11,746 nt of DNA, taken from Acidiferrobacteraceae bacterium. GTDB lineage: Bacteria; Pseudomonadota; Gammaproteobacteria; Arenicellales; UBA868. The notes under the pieces were generated by a model. That model made no database searches, had not been told where the DNA came from, and was given only the letters and a program-made list of their open reading frames with translations. Position 1 is the first letter of the stretch; each line of letters opens with the position of its first letter. The stretch is taken from the NCBI GenBank assembly GCA_002731295.1, contig PCBE01000061.1, positions 22,097-33,842 of the forward strand. Direction: 5' to 3'. This document shows, piece by piece, positions 1-7,889 of the stretch. A program made the translations under genes and the position numbers.

Positions 1-1497
1 ATGAAGGATCCGGAAACCGGACGATATCTGCGTGAAGGGAAATGGCAGATCATGATACATGGTGAAAGTTATAAGCCGATCGTGGCCGAGGCGGCCAGGA
101 AAGCTGCTTCCGAGGTATACAACCGCATTATGGTGACCCACCTACTGATGGATGAAGCAAAGCCTAATCGAGTTGCCGGTGCGGTCGGTTTCAATGTACG
201 TACGGGAGATTTCTATGTCTTCCGTGCCAAAGCTGTCATTGTTTGCGCTGGCGGTGCTTCACATATCTATAAGCCGCGGGCAGTCGGCGAGGGCATGGGT
301 CGGACGTGGTACGCCCCTTGGAGCAGTGCATCGGCTTATGCTTTGCCGATTCTTGTCGGTGCCAAAATGACGCAGATGGAAAATCGGATAACGTTGACCC
401 GATTTAAGGATGGTTACGGACCGGTTGGTGCCTATTTTCTTCACCTCAAGACGTACACCGAGAATGCCTACGGAGAAGAATACGAATCTAAGTGGTATGA
501 CCATACGAAGGAATTGGTCGGAGATTACATCGATCGGCACCCCGTACCTACTTGCCTTCGTAACCATGCTTTCCTAGAAGAAACGAAAGCTGGCAGAGGC
601 CCTATTCGCATGGTGACTAAAGAAGCCTTCCAGGATCCACACAAGGAGCAGGTTGGTTGGGAGAACTTCTTGGGAATGACGATTGGGCAGGCCATCGTCT
701 GGGCATCACAGAACATCGACCCTAAGCATGTTAATCCCGAACTGACCACCTCGGAGCCTTATGTCATGGGATCTCACGCGACCTGTTCGGGCGCCTGGGC
801 GAGCGGACCTTCAGATTACGCACCGTCGGATTACCAGTGGGGGTATAACCGGATGATGACCGTCGACGGGCTTTTCGGCGCTGGCGATACCATCGGTGGT
901 ACAGCGCACAAGTTCTCCTCGGGGTCGTATACGGAAGGCCGGATTGCCGCAAAGGCGGCGGTAAACTATGTGAATGATATGAAGAACGACAAGTTTCAGG
1001 TCAGTGAAAAACAGTACCAAGACCTAAAGAAAACGATCTTCCAGCCTTTGGAGAATTACCAGGTCGGTCGAAATGAGATTGTCGCGGGAACCGTGTCGCC
1101 GAGTTACCTCCTGCCGCTTAGTGGGTTACAGCGACTCGAGAAGATCATGGATGAGTATTGCGGCGGTATCAGTGCCAACTATATAACCAACGAGCCAATG
1201 CTTACTCGTGGATTAGAGTTGCTGGATATGCTGAAAGACGACCTTGACCATCTCGCGGCGGAAGATCTTCACCAACTGCAACGAGCCTGGGAGCTACAGC
1301 ACCGGGTTCTGGCATCTGAATCAGTGACCCACCACACAATGTTCCGCACTGAGACCCGTTGGCCCGGGTATTACTATCGCGCCGATCATCCAAAACTGGA
1401 TGATACCGATTGGCACTGCTTTACCTTATCCCATTACGACCAAGAGTCCGGAGAGTGGACTATGGAAAAAGCCCCCGTGTATCACATTGTTGATTGA
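1..1497 (+). CDS. aprA: Adenylylsulfate (APS) reductase alpha subunit, C-terminal part
   Basis: Flavoprotein subunit of dissimilatory APS reductase, which interconverts APS and sulfite plus AMP in the cytoplasm as a heterodimer with the ferredoxin-like AprB. The reading frame is open to base 1 and encodes 498 residues. Family members run to roughly 620-660, so I read the N-terminal FAD dinucleotide-binding part as lying outside the window and the ATG at base 1 as probably an internal Met. Family signatures seen are HGESYKPIVAEAA near residue 20, the RNHAFLEETKAGRGPIRM segment near 187-204, and GGTAHKFSSGSYTEGRIAAKAA near 299-320. His303 in the last segment probably corresponds to the flavin-proximal active-site His known in this family. 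The family is shared by sulfate reducers and sulfur oxidisers; the gammaproteobacterial neighbours favour oxidation, which is inference. No aprB or sat follows downstream, so any partner must be upstream or elsewhere. Confidence 0.95.
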   Translation: MKDPETGRYLREGKWQIMIHGESYKPIVAEAARKAASEVYNRIMVTHLLMDEAKPNRVAGAVGFNVRTGDFYVFRAKAVIVCAGGASHIYKPRAVGEGMGRTWYAPWSSASAYALPILVGAKMTQMENRITLTRFKDGYGPVGAYFLHLKTYTENAYGEEYESKWYDHTKELVGDYIDRHPVPTCLRNHAFLEETKAGRGPIRMVTKEAFQDPHKEQVGWENFLGMTIGQAIVWASQNIDPKHVNPELTTSEPYVMGSHATCSGAWASGPSDYAPSDYQWGYNRMMTVDGLFGAGDTIGGTAHKFSSGSYTEGRIAAKAAVNYVNDMKNDKFQVSEKQYQDLKKTIFQPLENYQVGRNEIVAGTVSPSYLLPLSGLQRLEKIMDEYCGGISANYITNEPMLTRGLELLDMLKDDLDHLAAEDLHQLQRAWELQHRVLASESVTHHTMFRTETRWPGYYYRADHPKLDDTDWHCFTLSHYDQESGEWTMEKAPVYHIVD

Positions 1498-1538
1498 GCG
1501 GGGTCCATCTTTCAAAACAGTTTTCTGCGATGACGTGA

Positions 1539-1555
1539 CGGTTGTAACCCAACCG
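1539..1555 (+). terminator. Small hairpin downstream of aprA
   Basis: Perfect 6-bp inverted repeat CGGTTG / CAACCG around a 5-nt loop (TAACC), 42 nt after the aprA stop codon. No T-run follows, so it is not a classical intrinsic terminator; it could protect the 3' end of aprA mRNA or be chance. The rest of the 1498-1638 gap shows nothing recognisable. Confidence 0.3.
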
Positions 1556-1638
1556 GGTGTACGAATAATGAGTCTTTCGCCCAGGGACGACGTTAGACAA
1601 CACGCCGATACAGATGATCCTGATGTCGTAGTGGTGAA

Positions 1639-2142
1639 ATGAAGGTTCTGCTGCTCGGTGACACCCATGGCTGGATTGATGACTCAATCGTGGAACTGGC
1701 CGTCGGTATGGAACTGGTAGTTCACACGGGTGACATCGGCAGTGCTTCGGTGCTGGCAGCGCTCAAATCCAGGTGTGGGAATGTGCTAGCGGTGGCAGGC
1801 AACAACGATGTCCCTAAGAAGTGGCCAGATGATGAACATCGTGCCTTATCCAAACTGCCGGAAAGCCTGCAGATCGATCTACCGGGCGGTGTTCTTGCCA
1901 TCGAACACGGCCACCAGATCTGGGACACCACCAATTACCATAGCCGCTTACGCCACAAGTATCCTGACACCCAAGCGATCGCTTACGGTCATACCCACAT
2001 CCGGCGAATAGATACAACGATTCATCCGTGGGTTATGAACCCTGGTGCCGCAGGACGGGTCAGAACTAAAGGAGGCGCATCATGTCTTGTGCTAACTGCA
2101 AAATCTACTCGATGGAGCGTCCGGGAATTCATCGTGGCATAA
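1639..2142 (+). CDS. YfcE/MJ0936-family metallophosphoesterase
   Basis: Predicted cytoplasmic metal-dependent phosphodiesterase of the calcineurin-like superfamily, 167 residues, a normal length for the small YfcE/MJ0936 group. The metal-binding motifs appear in order: GDTHG at residues 7-11 (Asp8, His10), HTGD at 29-32 (Asp32), GNND at 54-57 (Asn55), EHGH at 89-92 and GHTH at 117-120. The C-terminal segment NPGAAGR (134-140) matches the conserved NPGS-type loop of the family. Known members hydrolyse artificial phosphodiesters such as bis-p-nitrophenyl phosphate and their physiological substrates are mostly unknown, so I give no substrate. The ATG start gives a methionine directly before the first beta-strand, as is usual; the ribosome site in front is weak (GGTG). 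It lies 141 nt after aprA on the same strand and 39 nt before phzF, so co-transcription with phzF is plausible. Confidence 0.9.
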   Translation: MKVLLLGDTHGWIDDSIVELAVGMELVVHTGDIGSASVLAALKSRCGNVLAVAGNNDVPKKWPDDEHRALSKLPESLQIDLPGGVLAIEHGHQIWDTTNYHSRLRHKYPDTQAIAYGHTHIRRIDTTIHPWVMNPGAAGRVRTKGGASCLVLTAKSTRWSVREFIVA

Positions 2143-2174
2143 ATGCAATCGAATTGACCGAGACAATTCTGTAA
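2082..2174 (+). CDS. Possible 30-codon ORF bridging the phosphoesterase and phzF genes
   Basis: Low-confidence small ORF. A near-perfect Shine-Dalgarno (TAAAGGAGG, ending at 2075) sits 6 nt before an ATG at 2082. The frame runs 30 codons to TAA at 2172-2174, overlapping the last 61 nt of the phosphoesterase gene in another frame and stopping 7 nt before the GTG of phzF. The peptide begins MSCANCK, with a CxxC pair, and has no recognisable homology. Since phzF itself lacks a visible Shine-Dalgarno, this ORF could deliver ribosomes to it by translational coupling. Against this, the purine run also encodes Lys-Gly-Gly in the phosphoesterase, which may explain it entirely. Confidence 0.25.
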   Translation: MSCANCKIYSMERPGIHRGINAIELTETIL

Positions 2175-2181
2175 ATCACCT

Positions 2182-3084
2182 GTGAAATACCACTACTTTA
2201 TTTGTGACGTGTTTACCGAACAGCGGTTCGGTGGAAACCAGCTGGCTGTGTTACCAGATGCTCAGAAACTATCAGATTGGCAGATGCAGCAGGTTGCGCG
2301 GGAGTTCAATTTTTCAGAGACAGCATTTGTATTGCCCGCTGAAACTGGCCACACACGAAAGGTGCGAATTTTTACCCCCACAACAGAAATCCCTTTCGCC
2401 GGCCACCCAAATATTGGGACTGCATTTGTTCTAGCCGAAACCGGGGCGCTGGGTAAAGAGATTCCCGATACCGTCTTATTTGAAGAGAAGGCAGGTCTTG
2501 TGTCGATCGAGATTCAGGCTAATCTAGACTCTCCAACCTCGTTTGAGCTCAAGGCACCACAGGTCCTGACACTGCAAGAATTCCCAGCGATCAGGTCGGT
2601 GGCTAAAGCTTTGTCCTTGCGAGAAAACGAAATCGTTGTCACCACACATGCTCCAACGGTCGCATCGGTGGGGCTTCCTTTTCTTTTTGTGGAAGTCTTG
2701 GACTTGTCCGTCCTATCCCAGGTACGAATAGATATGGCTGGGTTCGACCGTCTTCTTGTTGAGGGCGCAGTGCCTTATGTACATGTTTATACACCCAAGA
2801 CAGGTAGTACTGATATTCAGGCCCGCGTATTTGCTCCTCTTGATGGTGTTGCCGAGGATCCGGCAACGGGTAGTGCAAACTGCGCACTGGCAGCTCTTTT
2901 GTCACATTATCGATCGGAGCGTGACGGTGAATTCAGCTGGTGCGTATTTCAAGGAATAGAACTGGGTCGGCCGAGTGCTCTACGGATTCGTGCACGGAAA
3001 GAAAACGGTTGTGTTGTTGCCAGCTGGGTTGGCGGTACTTGTGTGATGATCAGTGAGGGCTGGATCGACGTTGGCTGTAGCTGA
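2182..3084 (+). CDS. PhzF-family isomerase-like protein
   Basis: Member of the PhzF (phenazine biosynthesis-like, diaminopimelate-epimerase fold) family, cytoplasmic, 300 residues, close to the usual length. Hallmarks seen are an N-terminal DVFT segment, the FNFSETAF motif with Glu46 matching the catalytic glutamate of PhzF, EIPFAGHPNIGTA at 69-81, and the second-domain signature DPATGSA at 226-232. True PhzF isomerises dihydro-3-hydroxyanthranilate in phenazine synthesis, but no other phz gene is present, and most bacterial homologues of this type have no known substrate. It is best treated as a PhzF-like epimerase/isomerase of unknown role. The start is GTG; it is chosen because the family typically begins a few residues before this first beta-strand. 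No good Shine-Dalgarno is visible. It is on the same strand as the upstream phosphoesterase and convergent with ppsA, 10 nt away. Confidence 0.92.
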   Translation: MKYHYFICDVFTEQRFGGNQLAVLPDAQKLSDWQMQQVAREFNFSETAFVLPAETGHTRKVRIFTPTTEIPFAGHPNIGTAFVLAETGALGKEIPDTVLFEEKAGLVSIEIQANLDSPTSFELKAPQVLTLQEFPAIRSVAKALSLRENEIVVTTHAPTVASVGLPFLFVEVLDLSVLSQVRIDMAGFDRLLVEGAVPYVHVYTPKTGSTDIQARVFAPLDGVAEDPATGSANCALAALLSHYRSERDGEFSWCVFQGIELGRPSALRIRARKENGCVVASWVGGTCVMISEGWIDVGCS

Positions 3085-3098
3085 CAAAACTGTGTCAG
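3081..3098. repeat. Inverted repeat at the phzF/ppsA convergent junction
   Basis: CTGACA (3081-3086) and TGTCAG (3093-3098) form a perfect 6-bp inverted repeat around 6 nt. Each arm contains the TGA stop codon of one of the two converging genes. There is no T-run on either side. It may act as a short bidirectional 3'-end hairpin, or it may simply reflect two TGA stops placed symmetrically. Confidence 0.35.
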
Positions 3099-5458
3099 GA
3101 TTGTTCACCGCTGAGAAATAACCAGGTTTCAATGACGCTGTCAGGATTTAAAGACACGGTGTCGATGCCTTGTTCCATCAGCCAGCGCGCCAGATCAGGG
3201 TGGTCAGAGGGGCCCTGGCCACAGATCCCAACGTACTTACCCTGTTTTTGACAGGCTGAAATCGCTAGTTTCAGTAGCGTTTTGACAGCTGCATCGCGTT
3301 CATCGAACAGATGAGCAATGTCAGCCGAGTCGCGGTCCAGCCCCAAAGTGAGTTGGGTCATGTCATTCGAACCGATCGAAAAACCGTCAAAATGCTGTAG
3401 AAACGATTCTGCCAGGAGTGCATTTGATGGCAGCTCGCACATCATGATGATCTTAAGATCATTCTGACCTCGGTTAAGACCATTTTCTGCCAGCAAGGCG
3501 ATCACTTGTTCTGCCTCCACCACCGTGCGAACGAATGGCACCATGATCCAGAGGTTTGTTAGCCCCATGTCCTCACGAACATATTTGAGGGCGCGGCATT
3601 CTAGCTCAAAGCATTCACGAAACCCCGCGTCTAGGTATCGAGATGCGCCTCTCAGACCGAGCATTGGATTCTCCTCATGGGGTTCAAAGGCACTACCACC
3701 GATGAGATTTGCGTATTCATTGGATTTGAAGTCGGACAACCGAACAATCACGGGATGTGGAGAAAAGGCGGCTGTAATTGTAGAGATGCCCTCGGCAAGC
3801 TTGCGTACAAAAAAGTCTGTGGGGTCGGCATAACCTGCCGACGCGGTATTAATTTGATCCCTGACGTTCTGAGGGATCTGGTTACTGTGGAGCAGAGCCT
3901 TGGGATGAATACCAATAGTGTTGTTGATAATAAACTCTAAACGCGCCAGGCCCACACCTGCATGCGGTAGTTTCTGAAAATCAAAAGCTCGGTCGGGGTT
4001 GCCAACGTTCATGGCAATTTTGAACGGTAGTTTCGGCATATCGCCGAGCTGGACAGTTTCGATCTCGAAATCCAGTTCTCCCTGATAAACATAGCCGGTA
4101 TCTCCTTGAGCACAACTGACGGTGGCGGTGCTGATTTTAGAGAGTTGTCGTGTGGCATCTCCACAGCCAACAACGGCCGGAATACCGAGCTCCCGGGCAA
4201 TGATCGCAGCGTGGCAGGTGCGACCACCCCGATTGGTGACAATTGCTGCTGCTCGTTTCATGACCGGCTCCCAGTCTGGGTCGGTCATATCAGTCACCAG
4301 AATATCACCCGTTTTAACCGAATCTAGTTCACTGATGGAGTTCACTACGCGGACAGTACCGCTGCCGATTTTCTGACCAACGCTGCGACCTTCTGTCAGC
4401 ACTAGCGCAGTTTCTTGAAGATGATATCGCTCAAGCGACTGTTGTGTGACACGGCTTTTTACCGTTTCCGGTCGCGCCTGGAGGATCCAGAGTTCTTCCG
4501 TTTCGCCATCGAGGCCCCACTCGATGTCCATAGGGCGGCCATAGTGCTGTTCTATTCGGATCGCCTGCTGTGCCAGTTCTTCGATCTGCGCATCGGACAG
4601 CGAAAAGTGCTGTCGTTCGGCTGCGGTTGTTTCGATTACCCGAGTGGTCTCGGTTGCGGAGTCGTCCGCATAGATCATCTTGCTGGCTTTGCTGCCGATT
4701 TTACGGCGAAGGATAGCTGGTTTCTGGGCACGCAGTGTAGGTTTGTGCACATAGAACTCATCCGGGTTCACAGCGCCTTGCACGATGGTCTCGCCAAGCC
4801 CCCATGAGGCTGTGATGAACACGACATCGTCGTAACCAGATTCAGTATCAAGTGTAAACATCACACCACTTGATCCAAGATCGCTGCGAACCATTTGCTG
4901 TATGCCAACTGATAAAGCCACGTCACTGTGGTCGTAGCCCTGGTGGACCCGATAAGCAATCGCCCGATCATTAAAAAGCGATGCAAATACTTCGCGGACG
5001 GCTGTCAGTACGTGGGCTATGCCTCGCACATTGAGAAAAGTTTCCTGCTGGCCAGCAAAAGATGCGTCGGGGAGATCCTCGGCAGTGGCAGACGACCGCA
5101 CTGCGACAGGTGTTTCAGCTGAATTCCCCAGTTTCAGGTACGCGGCTTCAATCGCATCTTCCAGATCACCTGTTAGTGGCGCGTTGACAAGCCATTCTCT
5201 GATTGTAGCTCCCACCTCGGCCAGTTGTTTCACATCACTGACGTCCAGTTGAGCCAGGGCAGCTTCAATCCGATCTTTCAATCCGGAGGTCACCAGATGA
5301 TCCCGGTAGGCATGGGCAGTGGTCGCAAATCCTCCAGGAACATGAATTCCGGCAGAAGAAAAACGGGAAATCATCTCGCCCAATGATGCGTTTTTGCCGC
5401 CAACGCGGCTTACGTCATTCAGGTTTATCTGATTGAACCAAACAATATATTCTTTCAC
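3095..5458 (-). CDS. ppsA: Phosphoenolpyruvate synthase
   Basis: Converts pyruvate, ATP and water to PEP, AMP and phosphate in the cytoplasm, the entry step of gluconeogenesis from pyruvate. At 787 residues it matches the usual length of about 790. The N-terminal ATP-grasp domain shows [10 protein letters not shown] at 20-29 and the [22 protein letters not shown] stretch at 119-140. The swivelling phosphohistidine domain carries [13 protein letters not shown] with the catalytic His416, and Thr414 two residues before it is the site that PpsR phosphorylates in the E. coli enzyme. The C-terminal PEP/pyruvate barrel has [16 protein letters not shown] and [11 protein letters not shown]. The start is GTG: an in-frame TAA lies at 5485-5483 on this strand with no ATG in between, and GGTGGG is suitably spaced upstream. 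It is divergent from its regulator ppsR. Confidence 0.97.
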   Translation of the reverse strand: MKEYIVWFNQINLNDVSRVGGKNASLGEMISRFSSAGIHVPGGFATTAHAYRDHLVTSGLKDRIEAALAQLDVSDVKQLAEVGATIREWLVNAPLTGDLEDAIEAAYLKLGNSAETPVAVRSSATAEDLPDASFAGQQETFLNVRGIAHVLTAVREVFASLFNDRAIAYRVHQGYDHSDVALSVGIQQMVRSDLGSSGVMFTLDTESGYDDVVFITASWGLGETIVQGAVNPDEFYVHKPTLRAQKPAILRRKIGSKASKMIYADDSATETTRVIETTAAERQHFSLSDAQIEELAQQAIRIEQHYGRPMDIEWGLDGETEELWILQARPETVKSRVTQQSLERYHLQETALVLTEGRSVGQKIGSGTVRVVNSISELDSVKTGDILVTDMTDPDWEPVMKRAAAIVTNRGGRTCHAAIIARELGIPAVVGCGDATRQLSKISTATVSCAQGDTGYVYQGELDFEIETVQLGDMPKLPFKIAMNVGNPDRAFDFQKLPHAGVGLARLEFIINNTIGIHPKALLHSNQIPQNVRDQINTASAGYADPTDFFVRKLAEGISTITAAFSPHPVIVRLSDFKSNEYANLIGGSAFEPHEENPMLGLRGASRYLDAGFRECFELECRALKYVREDMGLTNLWIMVPFVRTVVEAEQVIALLAENGLNRGQNDLKIIMMCELPSNALLAESFLQHFDGFSIGSNDMTQLTLGLDRDSADIAHLFDERDAAVKTLLKLAISACQKQGKYVGICGQGPSDHPDLARWLMEQGIDTVSLNPDSVIETWLFLSGEQS

Positions 5459-5592
5459 TTGCCCACCATATGTTAGACAATATTAGTGGCCGGACCGCTG
5501 CGATCTTATGCCCCGGCTGTCTCGAGCAGAACCAAACACTTGCCGGCCAGGGCCTATTTTGCTTGACGAACCCATTGCGAGGCTAGACCAAA
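5459..5592. promoter_or_regulatory. Divergent ppsA/ppsR intergenic region
   Basis: This 134-nt region must hold the promoters of both genes. For ppsA, a TAATAT reads on the minus strand at 5485-5480, close to the start, but I see no good -35. For ppsR, a TTGACG at 5574-5579 could be a -35, but no matching -10 fits before the TTG start, so its promoter is not identified. A 7-bp inverted repeat, TGGCCGG (5487-5493) and CCGGCCA (5543-5549), lies 49 nt apart and could be a protein-binding site or chance. Confidence 0.4.
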
Positions 5593-6417
5593 TTGTCAAA
5601 AAGAACCGTATTTGTTGTGTCCGATCGAACCGGGATCACTGCAGAGATCCTGAGTCACAGCCTGTTGACTCAGTTCCCGAACGTAATATTTCACACAAGG
5701 GCCCTGCCATTTGTTGACACCCCCGAAAAGGTGGTAGACGCTGTTCGTGAGATCAACGAAGCAGCTGATAATGACAAGGCGAGGCCCTTGATCTTCGCCA
5801 CTTTTGTCAGTCCACAGCTTTTTGACGGTGTTCGGCGTGCCCGCGGGTTTTTCGTTGATTTATTTGGAACGTTTCTGAAGCCGTTAGAGATGGAGCTGCA
5901 GTCGGCATCGAGCCACGAAATCGGCCATAGCCATGGTGTAGTCGACCGCGACCGCTACACTTCCCGTATCAGTGCAGTCCACTATGCGATGGACTGTGAC
6001 GATGGTGTCAGTATCGATGACTATAGTAAGGCAGATCTCATCATCTTGGGTGTGTCGAGAACTGGTAAAACCCCGGTCTGTTTGTACCTAGCCATTCATT
6101 TCGGCCTGTTTTGCGCCAATTATCCACTGACCGAAGAAGATTTTAATGACGGTGCATTGCCCCCCATTTTGCAGCCGTTTCGCGGGCGCTTGTTTGGTCT
6201 TACCATAAATTCTGAGCGACTTTGCCAAATTCGTACGGAGCGCAGACCGGACAGCCGTTATTCATCCCGACAACAGTGCGAATATGAGTTGGCCCAAGGC
6301 CAGGCTACTTTTCGGCGCCACGCAATTTCATTTGCGGATACAACTCAAATGTCGATAGAAGAAATAGGCACGACTATTCTTCAGAAGATGAAAATACGAC
6401 GCGAACTGCTCGGCTGA
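5593..6417 (+). CDS. ppsR: PEP synthase regulatory protein (kinase/pyrophosphorylase)
   Basis: DUF299 family bifunctional enzyme. It inactivates PEP synthase by ADP-dependent phosphorylation of the Thr two residues before its catalytic His, and reactivates it by phosphate-dependent dephosphorylation releasing pyrophosphate. Its 274 residues match E. coli YdiA/PpsR (277). Features seen are the N-terminal RTVFVVSDRTGITAE segment, the central P-loop GVSRTGKT at 153-160 that binds the nucleotide, and the SERLCQIRTERRP segment after it. Some family members regulate pyruvate phosphate dikinase instead; the divergent ppsA next door and the PPS-type His domain make PEP synthase the target here. The start is TTG at 5593: an in-frame TAG lies only three codons upstream (5584-5586), and starting later would remove the conserved N-terminal strand. 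A GAGG at 5579-5582 is the likely ribosome site. rimO follows 27 nt downstream, so the two may be co-transcribed. Confidence 0.95.
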   Translation: MSKRTVFVVSDRTGITAEILSHSLLTQFPNVIFHTRALPFVDTPEKVVDAVREINEAADNDKARPLIFATFVSPQLFDGVRRARGFFVDLFGTFLKPLEMELQSASSHEIGHSHGVVDRDRYTSRISAVHYAMDCDDGVSIDDYSKADLIILGVSRTGKTPVCLYLAIHFGLFCANYPLTEEDFNDGALPPILQPFRGRLFGLTINSERLCQIRTERRPDSRYSSRQQCEYELAQGQATFRRHAISFADTTQMSIEEIGTTILQKMKIRRELLG

Positions 6418-6444
6418 GCCTCGCCTCGAACGAGTGTTGAATAA

Positions 6445-7755
6445 ATGAAGAGCCCCCGGGTTGGATTTGTCAGCCTTGGTTGCCCCAAGGCCTTGGTTGA
6501 TTCTGAGCGGATACTGACCCAACTGCGTGCTGAAGGTTATGTTATTTCGGACAGCTATTCAGATGCGAGCATAGTGGTGGTTAATACGTGTGGCTTTATC
6601 CAAGCTGCCGTTGAAGAATCCCTGGAGGCAATAACCGAAGCATTGGATGAGAATGGGAGAGTCATTGTTACTGGATGTTTGGGGACTCGAAACCAGGAGA
6701 TTCTGAGACGCTTCCCTGAATTGGTTGCTGTAACTGGGCCCGATTCTGCCGAGTCCGTTATGGAGGCAGTTCGAGCGGAGTTGCCCCCTGGCCATGCCCC
6801 GTTTCACGATTTGTTGCCGCCCGGCGGAGTAAAATTAACGCCGCGCCATTACGCGTATCTTAAGATCGCTGAAGGGTGTAATAACTCTTGTACATTCTGT
6901 GTAATTCCAGGAATGCGTGGCCGTCTGGTCAGTCGGCCCATCCACGACATTGTTGATGAAGCCAGCACACTGGTCGGTGCAGGTGTCAAGGAGTTGTTGG
7001 TGGTTTCTCAAGATACTGCTGCGTATGGTGCGGACGTGAAGTACCGTACGGAACTGACCCGCGGGCGTCCGTTGCGTTCGCATATTACTGATCTGACCCG
7101 GGCGCTCGGTGAACTGGGTATCTGGGTACGACTTCACTATGTGTATCCTTATCCCCATATCGACGAATTGATACCGCTTATGAGTGAAGGACTTGTCGTG
7201 CCATATCTGGATGTGCCGTTCCAACACTGTGTACCGCGTATTCTCAAGCGTATGAAACGTCCGGCAAATGCTGAAAACAATCTGGCACGTATTCGTATGT
7301 GGCGAAGAATTTGTCCGGAACTCACTATCCGCAGTACTTTCATAGTTGGGTTCCCTGGCGAGACGGAGGATGAATTCAATTTGTTGCTTGATTTTCTGAC
7401 CGAGGCACAACTCGACAGGGTGGGCTGTTTTGCCTATTCACCGATACAGGGCGCTGCTGCCAATGATCTAGACAATGCGGTTCCTGAGGAGGTTAGGGAG
7501 GAACGTTTGGCCCGTTTCATGGCTGTACAGGAAGAAGTCTCTGCCGAAAGATTGCGTCGTAGAATTGGCCAGACATGTGCGGTTCTAGTCGATGCTCACT
7601 CCGAGTCAGGCGTGCTCGCCCGCAGCACTGGAGAATCACCCGAGATCGACGGTGTTGTCATCATTCACGATGGTGTTGATATTGAACCGGGACAGTTTGT
7701 TGATGTCCGCATTACCGGAAGCGACAACCATGATCTGTATGCCCAAAAAGTCTGA
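6445..7755 (+). CDS. rimO: Ribosomal protein S12 methylthiotransferase RimO
   Basis: Radical SAM enzyme that adds a methylthio group to the beta carbon of a conserved Asp in ribosomal protein S12. Its 436 residues are close to E. coli RimO (441). The N-terminal UPF0004 domain carries the three cysteines of the auxiliary 4Fe-4S cluster: Cys13 in SLGCPK, Cys49 in NTCGF and Cys78 in TGCLG. The radical SAM motif GCNNSCTFC supplies Cys145, Cys149 and Cys152. The C-terminal part, from about residue 370, fits a TRAM domain. The [12 protein letters not shown] opening and IPxMRG after the SAM cluster (here IPGMRG) separate it from the tRNA enzyme MiaB. The start is ATG, with only a weak GAG upstream. 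It sits between ppsR and prfC on the same strand; prfC starts 134 nt further on and appears to have its own promoter. Confidence 0.96.
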   Translation: MKSPRVGFVSLGCPKALVDSERILTQLRAEGYVISDSYSDASIVVVNTCGFIQAAVEESLEAITEALDENGRVIVTGCLGTRNQEILRRFPELVAVTGPDSAESVMEAVRAELPPGHAPFHDLLPPGGVKLTPRHYAYLKIAEGCNNSCTFCVIPGMRGRLVSRPIHDIVDEASTLVGAGVKELLVVSQDTAAYGADVKYRTELTRGRPLRSHITDLTRALGELGIWVRLHYVYPYPHIDELIPLMSEGLVVPYLDVPFQHCVPRILKRMKRPANAENNLARIRMWRRICPELTIRSTFIVGFPGETEDEFNLLLDFLTEAQLDRVGCFAYSPIQGAAANDLDNAVPEEVREERLARFMAVQEEVSAERLRRRIGQTCAVLVDAHSESGVLARSTGESPEIDGVVIIHDGVDIEPGQFVDVRITGSDNHDLYAQKV

Positions 7756-7786
7756 TAGTACTCATTGGGCGGCTGTAAGGTCCTGA

Positions 7787-7816
7787 ATGACTTGCGTAAA
7801 AAGCGCTGGCTAGAAT
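7787..7816 (+). promoter_or_regulatory. Candidate promoter upstream of prfC (distal)
   Basis: A -10-like TAGAAT (7811-7816) matches the sigma-70 consensus at five of six positions. It lies 18 nt after ATGACT (7787-7792), a four-of-six match to TTGACA. Transcription would start near 7823 and leave a leader of about 67 nt before prfC. Confidence 0.4.
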
Positions 7817-7866
7817 CACTATGGGAGACTCCGATGGCTCGTTATTGGCTATAATTTGCGCTTTTT
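7798..7866 (+). terminator. Wide inverted repeat with T-run between rimO and prfC
   Basis: AAAAAGCGC (7798-7806) and GCGCTTTTT (7858-7866) form a perfect 9-bp inverted repeat separated by 51 nt, and the right arm continues into a six-T run. In a read-through transcript from rimO this would form a GCGC stem followed by U residues, resembling an intrinsic terminator with a long loop. Both candidate prfC promoters overlap it, and their transcripts would lack the left arm. I see no strong structure inside the loop. Confidence 0.4.
7850..7855 (+). promoter_or_regulatory. Candidate -10 box of a proximal prfC promoter
   Basis: A perfect TATAAT lies 34 nt before the prfC ATG, within the sequence TTGGCTATAAT. 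The -35 region is poor (GACTCC at a 17-nt spacing). Transcription would start near 7862, leaving a leader of under 30 nt. Confidence 0.4.
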
Positions 7867-7889
7867 TCACGCCCTTGCTGGCTTGAGTT

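Noticed and set aside
1400..1668. Overlapping 80-codon frames on both strands across the aprA end and following gap
   Set aside because: They mostly overlap aprA or the phosphoesterase start, have no recognisable domain and no convincing ribosome site. Low-complexity translations look like shadow frames.
2182..3084. Phenazine biosynthesis locus
   Set aside because: Only a PhzF-like gene is present, with no phzA/B, C, D, E or G. Stand-alone PhzF homologues are common and usually unrelated to phenazines.
5508..5717. 69-codon plus-strand frame starting in the ppsA/ppsR gap
   Set aside because: It overlaps ppsR in another frame and its translation resembles no family; ppsR is clearly the real gene.
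6835..7410. 191-codon minus-strand frame opposite rimO
   Set aside because: It lies entirely antisense to rimO, which has all its cluster cysteines in place; the antisense translation shows no recognised motif.
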